Source: Deltaproteobacteria bacterium
GTDB lineage: Bacteria; SAR324; JACQKK01
Assembly: GCA_029879595.1 (NCBI GenBank)
Contig: JAOUPZ010000103.1
Coordinates: 1 to 9,464, forward strand
Length of the DNA stretch: 9,464 nucleotides
Direction of reading: 5' to 3'
The notes under the pieces were generated by a model. That model ran no database searches. It was not told where the DNA came from and worked only from the letters and a program-made list of their open reading frames with translations. The position numbers and the translations under genes were made by a program. Numbering within the stretch: the first letter of the stretch is position 1; every line of letters begins with the position of its first letter. Shown here piece by piece: positions 1 to 6,902 of this stretch.

Positions 1-1401
1 TCCTCCCAGGTGGGGGTGGGCATCAATGTGATCTCCGAGGACCGCGTGGAGCAGTCCGGTCCGGAAATAGCCGGTTCATGCCGCGAGGCAGCTACCCAGG
101 CCCTGGCCCAGGCCGGAGCGAGACCGGAGATGGTATCCGCGGCCGGGCTGGCCTGCCAGCGCTCCAGCATCATCTGCTGGGACGCCGCCAGCGGGGAGGC
201 CTTATCACCCGTGCTGAGCTGGCAGGACCGCCGCCACCGTGACCTGATCCAGGAGCTGGAACCGCACGGCGAAGAGATTCACCGCCGCACCGGCCTGTTC
301 CTCACCCCCCATTACGGAGCCAGCAAGCTGCGCTGGTGCCTGGACAACATACCGGCGGTAGCCCGGGCCCGGCAGGGCGGAACCCTGGCCTGGGGGCCCC
401 TGGCGTCATACCTTGTATATCAGCTCACCAGGGAACGCAGTCACCTGGCCGAGCCCCAGTGCGCGTCGAGAATGCAGCTTTGGAGCCTGGAGACCAGAGA
501 CTGGGACCCCTGGCTGCTGGAGCTTTTCGGCCTGCCCGCTGAGGGCCTGCCCCGCAGCGTTCCCACCATCTGCGATTTCGGGACCCTGTCCCTGCCCGGG
601 ACGGACTCGCCGGGAATACCCCTGCGGGCGGTGAACGGCGATCAGGCGGCCATGCTCTTCGGGTTCGGCAGACCCCGGCACGACACCGCCTATGTAAACG
701 TGGGGACCGGGGCCTTTATTCTGCGGCCCACCCCCCAGCGCGCCCCATCCCCCCGGCTGCTCTCATCTGTGGTATATGCCGGTTCGCCGGAGGAATCATC
801 CCCTGTGCTGTACGCCCTGGAGGGCTCGGTGAACGGCGCTGCGGCCGCCCTGGACTGGCTGTGGCAGCAGGAGGGAGCCGGAGATCAGACGGCCCGGCTA
901 CCCGGCTGGCTGGAGGAACGCGAAAATCCGCCGCTGTTTCTCAACGGGGTATCCGGGCTGGGTTCGCCCTACTGGAGACCGGTGTTTCCAGCGCGGTTCG
1001 TGGAGGATGAGGACGCCGACCTGGCCGGACGGGCCGTGGCCGTGGTGGAGAGCATCGCCTTTCTCATTTGCGTCAACCTGGAGGAAATGCAGCGCGCCCT
1101 GCCGCCGCCCCGCGCCATCACCATGGCCGGCGGGCTGTCCCGCCTGGATGGGCTTTGCTCCAGGCTGGCCGATATATCCGGCCTGCCGGTGGAAAGAGTT
1201 GATAACCCCGAGGCCACCTGCCGGGGCCTGGCCTTCCTGCTGGCCGGGCAGCCGGATAACTGGCCGGAGCCGCCCCGGGCAGGACGCTTTGAGCCGGATG
1301 CCGCCAGTCCGAGGGCCCTGGGTCTGAAATGCCGGTACGGGCGCTGGCGTGAAGCCCTGGAGCAGGCACTGAAGCAAGCATTGGAGCAGGGACTGGATTA
1401 A
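1..1401 (+). CDS. FGGY-family carbohydrate kinase, glycerol kinase-like (5' end outside window)
   Basis: ATP-dependent kinase of a sugar or polyol, cytoplasmic. The frame is open from base 1. By comparison with glycerol kinase, roughly the first 20-30 residues (the N-terminal DQGTT-type phosphate loop) lie upstream, so the GTG at 10 is not the true start. Numbering from that GTG, recognisable family blocks are WQDRR (71-75), ASRMQLWSLETRDWD (152-166), NGDQAAMLFG (209-218, with the likely catalytic base Asp211), NVGTGAF (230-236, ATP binding), GLGSPYW (316-322) and AGGLSRLDGLCSRLADISG (373-391). Length fits FGGY kinases (about 490-500 aa). Positions that bind glycerol in glycerol kinase differ: QRET is replaced by QRSS (50-53) and the DYTNASR block reads EPQCASR. 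The substrate is therefore probably not glycerol, and I cannot name it. The stop lies in a 12-bp tandem repeat. Family assignment is firm; substrate unknown. Confidence 0.9.
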   Translation, partial: SSQVGVGINVISEDRVEQSGPEIAGSCREAATQALAQAGARPEMVSAAGLACQRSSIICWDAASGEALSPVLSWQDRRHRDLIQELEPHGEEIHRRTGLFLTPHYGASKLRWCLDNIPAVARARQGGTLAWGPLASYLVYQLTRERSHLAEPQCASRMQLWSLETRDWDPWLLELFGLPAEGLPRSVPTICDFGTLSLPGTDSPGIPLRAVNGDQAAMLFGFGRPRHDTAYVNVGTGAFILRPTPQRAPSPRLLSSVVYAGSPEESSPVLYALEGSVNGAAAALDWLWQQEGAGDQTARLPGWLEERENPPLFLNGVSGLGSPYWRPVFPARFVEDEDADLAGRAVAVVESIAFLICVNLEEMQRALPPPRAITMAGGLSRLDGLCSRLADISGLPVERVDNPEATCRGLAFLLAGQPDNWPEPPRAGRFEPDAASPRALGLKCRYGRWREALEQALKQALEQGLD

Positions 1402-1425
1402 GTTGTGGATTAAGTTATAGATTAA
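1354..1425 (+). repeat. Six degenerate 12-bp tandem units spanning the kinase stop codon
   Basis: The last codons of the kinase and the bases after it fall into six consecutive 12-nt units (1354-1365, 1366-1377, 1378-1389, 1390-1401, 1402-1413, 1414-1425). The first three encode ALEQ, ALKQ, ALEQ. The fourth encodes GLD plus the TAA stop. The fifth and sixth read VVD-TAA and VID-TAA in the same frame. The result is three in-frame TAA codons at 1399, 1411 and 1423. Divergence between units suggests old slippage or duplication rather than a fresh microsatellite. Confidence 0.75.
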
Positions 1426-1438
1426 AGCCCCGTCCCTG
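1387..1438. other. Weak inverted repeat between convergent genes
   Basis: CAGGGAC (1387-1393) pairs with GTCCCTG (1432-1438) around an AT-rich 38-base loop, between the convergent kinase and the 326-aa gene. It is the only inverted repeat I see in this junction. The loop is long and there is no U-tract directly after it, so a role as a bidirectional terminator is only a guess. Confidence 0.25.
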
Positions 1439-1451
1439 GAAGATAGCGAGG

Positions 1452-2432
1452 CTACCCCTTCCTGAGACGTGCGTATACCGCCTGCCAGAACAGGGGGATC
1501 ATCAATTCATGGTGTCCGATAACGGTAAAACCCTGGCCGCCGGTGCGGGTGGGGCGGCTGACCACGTTTTCCTGGGGGCGGTAGTGCCGGATCATGTCGA
1601 AGTTGACCGCCGTGAATTTCTTCACGGAATGCCCCAGGTTTCGCACCACGGTAAGGGCCTTGAGAAACACCTCGGGCAGTATCACCGTGGAGCCATACAG
1701 CAGCACAACCCCGCCCTCCAGGTCCTTGAGCACATTGGCAAGAATGAGGAAGTCGCGATAGCTGGTTTCCCCGATGGCCGCGCCGTCGGTTTCCGGATGC
1801 TGGTGGATGGTCTCCGTGCCCAGGGCCACATGCACGGTGAGGGGGATGTTCTGCTCCAGGGCCGTCAGCAGCAGGCTCACCCTGGGATGCAGGGGATTCA
1901 TCTCCGCCAGGGCCCGCGCCACCGACTCCCCGTATCCCCAGCCCCGCGCCGCCCCCCGGGTGATGGCCTGGTTGATCCGGATGCCTGTCTCCTCCACAAA
2001 GCCGAAGCGCCCAGTTTCCAGATGGGCCGCCACATCCTCCGATGTCCGCCCGAACAGGGCCGCCTCGAAATCGTGGATGGCGCCCGCACCGTTCATGGCC
2101 AGGCAGCTGATGGCGCCCCTTCGCATCAGGTCGGTGAACAGCGGGGTCAGTCCGGTCTTGATCAGGTGGGCACCCATCAGCACCACCACCTTGCCCCCCC
2201 GGCTGATCACCCCGGCGGTGGTTTCCACCACCTGTTTCAGATCGCGGGCCACCAGAATATCCGGCAGACCCTGGAAAAAGCGGTCGAAGGAATCATCGTC
2301 CAGGTCAAACCGGCCAAAGTCCTCCACGGCGACCTTTGTGGGCCGCTCGGCAAAGGGAAACCTGCTGACGCCGGAAATGTCCAGCGCCTCATAGCGGCTC
2401 CCGCCGCCCTTGTTTTTGTCGTCTCGGCTCAT
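1452..2432 (-). CDS. Conserved protein, distantly deoxyhypusine synthase-like
   Basis: A 326-aa soluble protein with no signal peptide or membrane segment; function not established. Residues 81-120 (KVVVLMGAHLIKTGL, then a segment ending NGAGAIHDFE) have a Rossmann-like rhythm. They recall the part of deoxyhypusine synthase where a Gly-rich strand is followed by 'TTAGG-EED', here NGAGAIHDFEAAL at 114-126. A second conserved-looking block is GSTVILPEVFLKALTVVRNL (247-266), followed by VNFDMIRHYRP (276-286) and GGQGFTVIGHHE (298-309). The WGK-type catalytic lysine of true deoxyhypusine synthase is not apparent, and bacteria normally lack hypusine, so a different reaction is likely. The ATG at 2432 has a good Shine-Dalgarno (AGGGGGAAG, 2435-2443). 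It follows trpS by 14 bp, so the two are probably one operon. The DHS relation is a recollection of family style, not a search result. Confidence 0.6.
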   Translation of the reverse strand: MSRDDKNKGGGSRYEALDISGVSRFPFAERPTKVAVEDFGRFDLDDDSFDRFFQGLPDILVARDLKQVVETTAGVISRGGKVVVLMGAHLIKTGLTPLFTDLMRRGAISCLAMNGAGAIHDFEAALFGRTSEDVAAHLETGRFGFVEETGIRINQAITRGAARGWGYGESVARALAEMNPLHPRVSLLLTALEQNIPLTVHVALGTETIHQHPETDGAAIGETSYRDFLILANVLKDLEGGVVLLYGSTVILPEVFLKALTVVRNLGHSVKKFTAVNFDMIRHYRPQENVVSRPTRTGGQGFTVIGHHELMIPLFWQAVYARLRKG

Positions 2433-2446
2433 GCTCTTCCCCCTGG

Positions 2447-3436
2447 TTATGGGTTTTCCATGGCCCTGAAGCCCACCCGCTCCCGGGCCCGGTTCAGCAC
2501 CGTCCTGGCCACCCGGCGGGCCTTGGCCGCCCCCCGGGCCAGGATGTCCTCCAGCCGGGCCTCGTCGCCACGCAATTCGAAATAGGCGTCACGGTGCGGC
2601 CCCACCAGGGCATTGATGGCCTCGAAGGCCGCCTGTTTCATCTCCCCGTAGCCCACGCCCCCTTCCCGGTAGCGCCGGGCCCATTCCTTTAGGTCCTCCG
2701 GCGCGGCGAAATGCCGGTATATCTGGAAGACATTGCAGGTATCCGGGTCCTTGGGCTCCTCCACGCCCTTGGAGTCGGTGACGATGCGCATGACCTTTTT
2801 GCGCAATTCCTTTTCGGTGGAAAACAGCGGCAATTCGTTGTTGTAGGACTTGCTCATCTTGCGCCCGTCCACGCCGGGGATGGTGGCCACCGCTTCCTCG
2901 ATGCGGGGCTCCGGAATCACGAAGGTCTCGCCGAAGATGTGGTTGAAGCGCTGGGCGATATCCCGGGTCATTTCCAGGTGCTGCTTCTGGTCCTGGCCCA
3001 CGGGCACCTCGTGGGAATCGTAAATGAGGATGTCGGCGGCCATCAGCACCGGGTAGCTGAACACACCCTGGTTGAGCTCCACGCTCTTGGCCTGGGCATC
3101 CTTGTAGGCGTGGGCCCGTTCCAGCAGTCCCATCGGCGTCACACAGCTCAGCAGCCAGGTAAGCTCGGTCACCTCCGGGATATCCGACTGCCGGAAGAAG
3201 GTGTGCTGGTCGAAATCCATCCCCAGGGCTCCGAAAATAGCCACCAGTTCATGGGACTGCGCGCGCATCTCGGCCGGACTGCGCACCGTTGTCAGGGCGT
3301 GGTAGTCGGCGATGAAGTAGAAGGCGTCATGGGTCTTCTGCAATTGAAGTGCGGGTCTGATCATGCCCAGATAATTACCCAGGTGCGGGGTGCCGGTGGG
3401 CTTTATTCCCGAGAGGGAGCGTTTCCTGCCTGTCAT
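2447..3436 (-). CDS. trpS: Tryptophanyl-tRNA synthetase
   Basis: Class Ic aminoacyl-tRNA synthetase that charges tRNA-Trp using ATP; cytoplasmic and essential. The 329-aa product has the expected order: SGIKPTGTPHLGNYLG (9-24, the HIGH-type ATP signature), a Trp-pocket and dimer region with YPVLMAADILIYD (128-140), VGQDQKQHLEMTRDIAQRFN (146-165), and the KMSKS loop exactly as KMSKS at 193-197, followed by an alpha-helical anticodon-binding end. Length matches bacterial TrpRS (about 330 aa). The frame stays open upstream to 3664. I chose the ATG at 3436 because homologs begin just before the SGIKPTG block, and a purine-rich AAGGAAGGAAG lies shortly upstream. The stop is TAA, 14 bp before the next minus-strand gene, so co-transcription with the 326-aa protein is likely. 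No T-box or leader-peptide attenuator is evident. Confidence 0.96.
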   Translation of the reverse strand: MTGRKRSLSGIKPTGTPHLGNYLGMIRPALQLQKTHDAFYFIADYHALTTVRSPAEMRAQSHELVAIFGALGMDFDQHTFFRQSDIPEVTELTWLLSCVTPMGLLERAHAYKDAQAKSVELNQGVFSYPVLMAADILIYDSHEVPVGQDQKQHLEMTRDIAQRFNHIFGETFVIPEPRIEEAVATIPGVDGRKMSKSYNNELPLFSTEKELRKKVMRIVTDSKGVEEPKDPDTCNVFQIYRHFAAPEDLKEWARRYREGGVGYGEMKQAAFEAINALVGPHRDAYFELRGDEARLEDILARGAAKARRVARTVLNRARERVGFRAMENP

Positions 3437-3833
3437 GGATTGGGTTCTTCCTTCCTTGGGGAGCGGCGCCCCTGCCCCTGCCCGGGAGCAGGCGGCAATA
3501 ACGCGCGAATGTTTTATAAGTTCATCCGTCAGGGCCTTCCGGAGATGACCGGTATCCACCCCGGACGGAAACGCCGGCCGCTTTTTTTTCATTAGCGCCT
3601 GCGCCAATATCAACATTAGCAAAGCACCGGACACAACACAAAACCCGGCCCGGCATGGAGACAACGCCTCCTGGCCGTTATAGCATCATAACTGACGGCA
3701 GGGGGAGCCGATATTGAACATGCTGCCCCTGAACCACGGCCCAAGGTTACCAGTCAAGGCTACCAGTCAAGACAAATCGCCAAGATGGCAGGCCACGAAA
3801 CGGAGCGGCAACACCAGAACGCGAAGAGAATAC
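3437..3833. other. Divergent intergenic region between trpS and apbE
   Basis: This stretch of 397 bases must hold the promoters of both divergent genes. The trpS frame remains open to 3664, but the predicted extra residues resemble no TrpRS N-terminus, and third-position GC falls compared with the gene, so I treat it as leader. A small inverted repeat (CCTGC 3477-3481, GCAGG 3488-3492) lies about 40 bases upstream of trpS. A T8 run on the plus strand (3582-3589) has no convincing hairpin. On the minus strand a TTGTGT / 17-base spacer / TAATGT pair around 3615-3645 is a weak promoter candidate for trpS. Near apbE there is a 13-bp-period tandem repeat (3742-3771). I find no RNA gene or riboswitch. 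Confidence 0.5.
3742..3771 (+). repeat. Overlapping 17-bp direct repeat, 13-bp period, upstream of apbE
   Basis: CAAGGYTACCAGTCAAG occurs twice (3742-3758 and 3755-3771), sharing the central CAAG and differing at one base. It lies 63 bases upstream of the chosen apbE start. It could be a protein-binding site with repeated half-sites, or a simple slippage duplication. There is no further copy nearby. Confidence 0.6.
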
Positions 3834-4982
3834 ATGAACACACCCCGGGAACTGAACAGAAAACACTTGCTGCTGCTGGCCCTGCTGGCTGGGGCGGGCG
3901 CGCTTTTGCTGGGCTGGAACCTGCAGAACCTCGCCGGCTCCGGGCTGATGGTGCTGCGGGGGAAAACCTTCGGCACCAATTACCAGATCAAGGCGCACGC
4001 CCCCCGCGATTCCGACCAGGGCCCCGCGCAGCAGCCAGGGCTGACCCTGGGCGAGCTGAGGAATCTGGTGGACGCCCGCCTGCATGAGTTGACCATGGCC
4101 CTCTCCAACTGGGAGGAGGAATCGGAAATATCCCGCTTCAACCGGATGCCCCCCCATGAGGAGTTTGTGCCCGGAGCTGATTTCCTGGCCGTGCTGGGCT
4201 CCGCCCAGGCGCTCAGCATGGACACCCAGGGCGCGTTTGATCCCACCATCGGCCCGCTGGTGGAGCTTTGGGGTTTCGGGACGGGCGCAAAGAATACCGG
4301 ACCGCCAGGCATCGGCTCGCAGGATCCCCTGGCCCAGACGGCCTCCCCGAGCCAGGAACAGATTGACCAGGCCCTGCGCCGGGTGGGCTGGCGGCATATC
4401 CGCCTTAGCGGGGGAAGGGTCAGCAAGGATATCCAGGGCCTGCAGCTGGATCTCTCGGCAATCGCCAAGGGCTACGGAGTGGATGAAATCGGCAGACTGC
4501 TGCTCGAGCAGGGCTACACCGCCTACCTGGTGGAAATCGGAGGCGAAGTCGCCGTGCTGGGGAATTCCCCCGGCGGCAAGCCCTGGCAGGTGGGGGTGGA
4601 AGAGCCCAACGAGAGCCCCCTGCAGGCGGGCCCGGGCGGCAACGACATTCTGACCGCCCTGGGGGTGCGCTCCGGGGGAGTGGCCACCTCAGGCTCCTAC
4701 CGGCAGTTCCGGATCGAGGGCGACGCCAAGCCGCATCATATCATTGATCCCCGGACAGGGCGCCCCACCAGTCCCGGGCTGGTCTCCGTCACCGTGGTGG
4801 CCAGGGACTGCATGAGCGCCGACGCGGCCGCCACCGCCCTGATGGTGATGGGGGTGGAAAAGGGGCTGGTCTGGGTGAATGGCCGGGCTGGCATCGAGGC
4901 CCTGTTCATGGAGGTCAATGCGGCCCGCGAACTGCGGCTGTACCGCTCGTCGGGATTTTCCGAGCTGGAACTGAAGGATTGA
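3834..4982 (+). CDS. apbE: FAD:protein FMN transferase (ApbE family), membrane-anchored
   Basis: Transfers FMN from FAD onto a Thr/Ser of target flavoproteins (Rnf/Nqr-type subunits and others), Mg-dependent, outside the cytoplasmic membrane. The 382-aa product starts with a basic N-terminus and a hydrophobic segment at about 11-28. No lipobox Cys is present, so it is a signal anchor or cleaved Sec signal rather than a lipoprotein. Family motifs in order: FGTNYQI (46-52), NWEEESEISRFN (92-103), GAFDPTIGPLVELWGFG (133-149), LDLSAIAKGYGVD (205-217), YLVEIGGEVAVLG (231-243), VATSGSYR (283-290), HHIIDPRTGRP (301-311), and SADAAATAL (328-336) with the metal-binding Asp. The frame opens earlier at 3714, but the ATG at 3834 places the signal segment at the N-terminus. 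Its ribosome site (GAAGAGAA) is weak. The gene converges with the next one, leaving 20 bp. No target flavoprotein is encoded in this window. Confidence 0.94.
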   Translation: MNTPRELNRKHLLLLALLAGAGALLLGWNLQNLAGSGLMVLRGKTFGTNYQIKAHAPRDSDQGPAQQPGLTLGELRNLVDARLHELTMALSNWEEESEISRFNRMPPHEEFVPGADFLAVLGSAQALSMDTQGAFDPTIGPLVELWGFGTGAKNTGPPGIGSQDPLAQTASPSQEQIDQALRRVGWRHIRLSGGRVSKDIQGLQLDLSAIAKGYGVDEIGRLLLEQGYTAYLVEIGGEVAVLGNSPGGKPWQVGVEEPNESPLQAGPGGNDILTALGVRSGGVATSGSYRQFRIEGDAKPHHIIDPRTGRPTSPGLVSVTVVARDCMSADAAATALMVMGVEKGLVWVNGRAGIEALFMEVNAARELRLYRSSGFSELELKD

Positions 4983-5002
4983 GGGAATACCGCCGACCGC
5001 AG

Positions 5003-6718
5003 TTATCTGCCGCGGCCCTGGATGGCCGCCTCCAGCTGCCGCACCTCCATCCGGGCCTGGCGCTGGGTGCGCACATACTGCATGGGCAGGTCCATCCCGG
5101 CTATTTTACGGAAGGTCGCCAGGGCTTCCTCCAGCCGGCCGGTCTTCTTATAGATCAGGGCCTTGTTATAGATTGGCAGTAAGAACTCCGGTTTTACCGC
5201 CAGAGCCTTGTCATAATACTCGAGTGCCTTCTCAAAATCGTTTTTTTGCTGATAGGCGTTTCCGGCTTCGTTGAACATTTCATGTTTCAGGCCGGGAATT
5301 TCCGCCACCGCGCTGATCATTTTCCGCAGGACTTCCGGGTCATCCTTCATCTTTTCCTGGGTGAACAAAATCAGATTGCGTCCAAATGTCCAGCGGGCAT
5401 CTTCGGTGGGTATCCAGGGCGTAGCCTCGGCCACAACCGCCGTCGCATCATCAATTCTGTTTTTCATCAAATGAGCCTTGATGATATTGTACCAGATGGA
5501 ATCGTTATGCTTGTCAAACTGCAGCACCTTCCTTTCCAGGCTGGCCTGATCCTTCCAGTTATCGGTTTCCGCCATCGCCAGTCCGGCCAGGGGCAGAATA
5601 AAAACCGCGGAAACAATCAGCACCGCCTTTTCCCTCAGCCTGGCCACCTGCATCAATAAAAGACATGCCAGTATGGCAATCCCGATGGATGAGACATGCA
5701 ACTGCCGGGAGTGGTAATAGACATTGTCATAAAATCCCAGAAAGGTGGGCAGCGACACGGGGATCATCATCCAGGTTATTCCCAGCCGGGCCTCGCGCCA
5801 TTTGAAAAAGGCAAAGGCGGCAAACACCAGCACCGATATTCCCAGCACCGGATCCAGGAAGGTCAGAAATTCCCCGGGAATGTGCTTGTTGTTCATATAC
5901 AGCGGCCAGGGGAGCGCCAGCAGTCTCAGGGAAACGAAAAGATAGGTCACCACCCGGGTAATGCTCTCCCAGCTAACCTGGGGATGATAGGCGAAGGTAT
6001 CGACAAAAATCAGTTTGACGACAGCAATGTAAAACACGATGCAAAGCGCAAAGCCGATATACAAACGCCAGGGAAGTTTTTTCAGGGGAACGGTCTGCCA
6101 GTCATGGATTATGAACAGCAGAAACAGCGCCGCCGTGAGCTCCTTGGAAAACATGGCCAGCAGGAACAGCGCCACCGACGAGATGTACCACAGGGGCTTG
6201 CCGTTAATCCGGTATTCGGCGTAAGTGAAGAAGCTGAACAGGAAAAAAAATATCATCAGCATCTCCATGGAGGCGCTGACGAATATGGTGCTCTGGCTGG
6301 CCAGGGGGTGGGACAGGAACAAAATGGTGGACAGGAACCGTATCTGGTCGGAGGCCCCGGGAAATACCCTCCTGAGAATCAGGAACACCAGCATTCCCGA
6401 GCCCAGGTGAAGCAGCAGGCTGAAGATGTGCCAGACCAGGGAGTTTTCTCCGGCGATCTGATAGACCAGGAAGTTCCAGACGACCCATACCGGCCGGTAC
6501 AGCCGTTGTGATTTTAAGCCGGCGTTGGTGAAATTCCAGGATGGCTGGGAAAAGTATTGGGGGATCTGTGATATGTCGGCATAACTTTTTTCATTGTTCA
6601 GGTAGAATGAAAAGTCATCTCCCACCAGATCCGCGGTGAAGGAGCGGTGAAACACCCCCGAAACCACCACCGCAAAAAGAACAAAATAAATGAGATACCT
6701 GGAATACTGACTGCTCAT
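5003..6718 (-). CDS. Multi-pass membrane protein, TMTC-like GT-C glycosyltransferase with C-terminal TPRs
   Basis: A 571-aa inner-membrane protein. The N-terminal ~380 residues hold about ten hydrophobic segments (first at 7-24). Features match the GT-C/TMTC style: an acidic pair in the first outer loop (GDDFSFYLNN, Asp34-Asp35), LLHLGSGMLVFLILRR (102-117), a HP...S-x-E block (137-153), and FSKELTAAL (190-198), where TMTC proteins have a conserved KE. C-terminal residues about 400-560 are helical, with two clear TPRs (about 480-541: FNEAGNAYQQKNDFEKALEYYDKAL, then IYNKALIYKKTGRLEEALATFRK). Family members transfer sugars, often mannose, from a lipid carrier to protein or polymer; the substrate here is unknown. 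I chose the ATG at 6718 because the frame's earlier start (6799) overlaps terminator sequence and lacks homology, while AGGAGG lies upstream of 6718. The gene looks AT-richer than its neighbours, which hints at separate ancestry. It stands alone behind a terminator. Confidence 0.8.
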   Translation of the reverse strand: MSSQYSRYLIYFVLFAVVVSGVFHRSFTADLVGDDFSFYLNNEKSYADISQIPQYFSQPSWNFTNAGLKSQRLYRPVWVVWNFLVYQIAGENSLVWHIFSLLLHLGSGMLVFLILRRVFPGASDQIRFLSTILFLSHPLASQSTIFVSASMEMLMIFFFLFSFFTYAEYRINGKPLWYISSVALFLLAMFSKELTAALFLLFIIHDWQTVPLKKLPWRLYIGFALCIVFYIAVVKLIFVDTFAYHPQVSWESITRVVTYLFVSLRLLALPWPLYMNNKHIPGEFLTFLDPVLGISVLVFAAFAFFKWREARLGITWMMIPVSLPTFLGFYDNVYYHSRQLHVSSIGIAILACLLLMQVARLREKAVLIVSAVFILPLAGLAMAETDNWKDQASLERKVLQFDKHNDSIWYNIIKAHLMKNRIDDATAVVAEATPWIPTEDARWTFGRNLILFTQEKMKDDPEVLRKMISAVAEIPGLKHEMFNEAGNAYQQKNDFEKALEYYDKALAVKPEFLLPIYNKALIYKKTGRLEEALATFRKIAGMDLPMQYVRTQRQARMEVRQLEAAIQGRGR

Positions 6719-6729
6719 AACCCCATGAA

Positions 6730-6735
6730 CCTCCT
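6730..6735 (-). promoter_or_regulatory. Ribosome binding site deciding the start of the TPR membrane protein
   Basis: A perfect AGGAGG on the minus strand lies 11 bases before the ATG at 6718. An out-of-frame ATG only 3 bases after it runs into a stop after two codons and is too close to be used. This supports starting at 6718 rather than at 6799. Confidence 0.7.
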
Positions 6736-6790
6736 CTGCTGACTTCCATTGGCCCATTGGAAAGGCGAGAACCTCCCCTTGCACCCCCCG

Positions 6791-6835
6791 ATGCCACAAA
6801 AAACAACAAGCCTGCCGGTGCTACCCGGCAGGCTT
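6791..6835 (-). terminator. Intrinsic terminator after the oxidoreductase operon
   Basis: A perfect 11-bp stem (AAGCCTGCCGG at 6808-6818 with CCGGCAGGCTT at 6825-6835) and 6-base loop. On the minus strand it is followed by GTTGTTTTTT. It lies 68 bases after the stop of the 622-aa gene, so it should end the operon and insulate the downstream membrane-protein gene. The plus-strand side has only TTTAAAA after the stem and there is no plus-strand gene to end. Confidence 0.92.
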
Positions 6836-6902
6836 TAAAACCGGTCGGCGAACTGGTCTTTTCCCTTACCTGAAAACGCCGGCCTCGTCCGCCTGGATCA
6901 GG

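Noticed and set aside
1509..2585. 358-aa open frame on the plus strand
   Set aside because: It is antisense to the 326-aa gene and part of trpS, His/Gly/Gln-rich with no recognisable motif. It is a by-product of high GC and codon bias.
3570..3590. T8 run after a GC-rich segment, possible plus-strand terminator
   Set aside because: There is no plus-strand gene upstream to end, and the preceding bases form only a weak CCGG/CCGG pairing.
2711..3595. 294-aa open frame on the plus strand
   Set aside because: It lies opposite trpS, whose HIGH-type and KMSKS motifs are clear, and its own residues look like a reverse-strand shadow.
5696..6511. 271-aa open frame on the plus strand
   Set aside because: It is antisense to the membrane protein. 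It is rich in Gln/Gly/His and has no domain.
6746..6760. Direct repeat CCATTGG-C-CCATTGG upstream of the membrane-protein gene
   Set aside because: It is only 7 bp, too short to separate from chance. No regulator can be tied to it.
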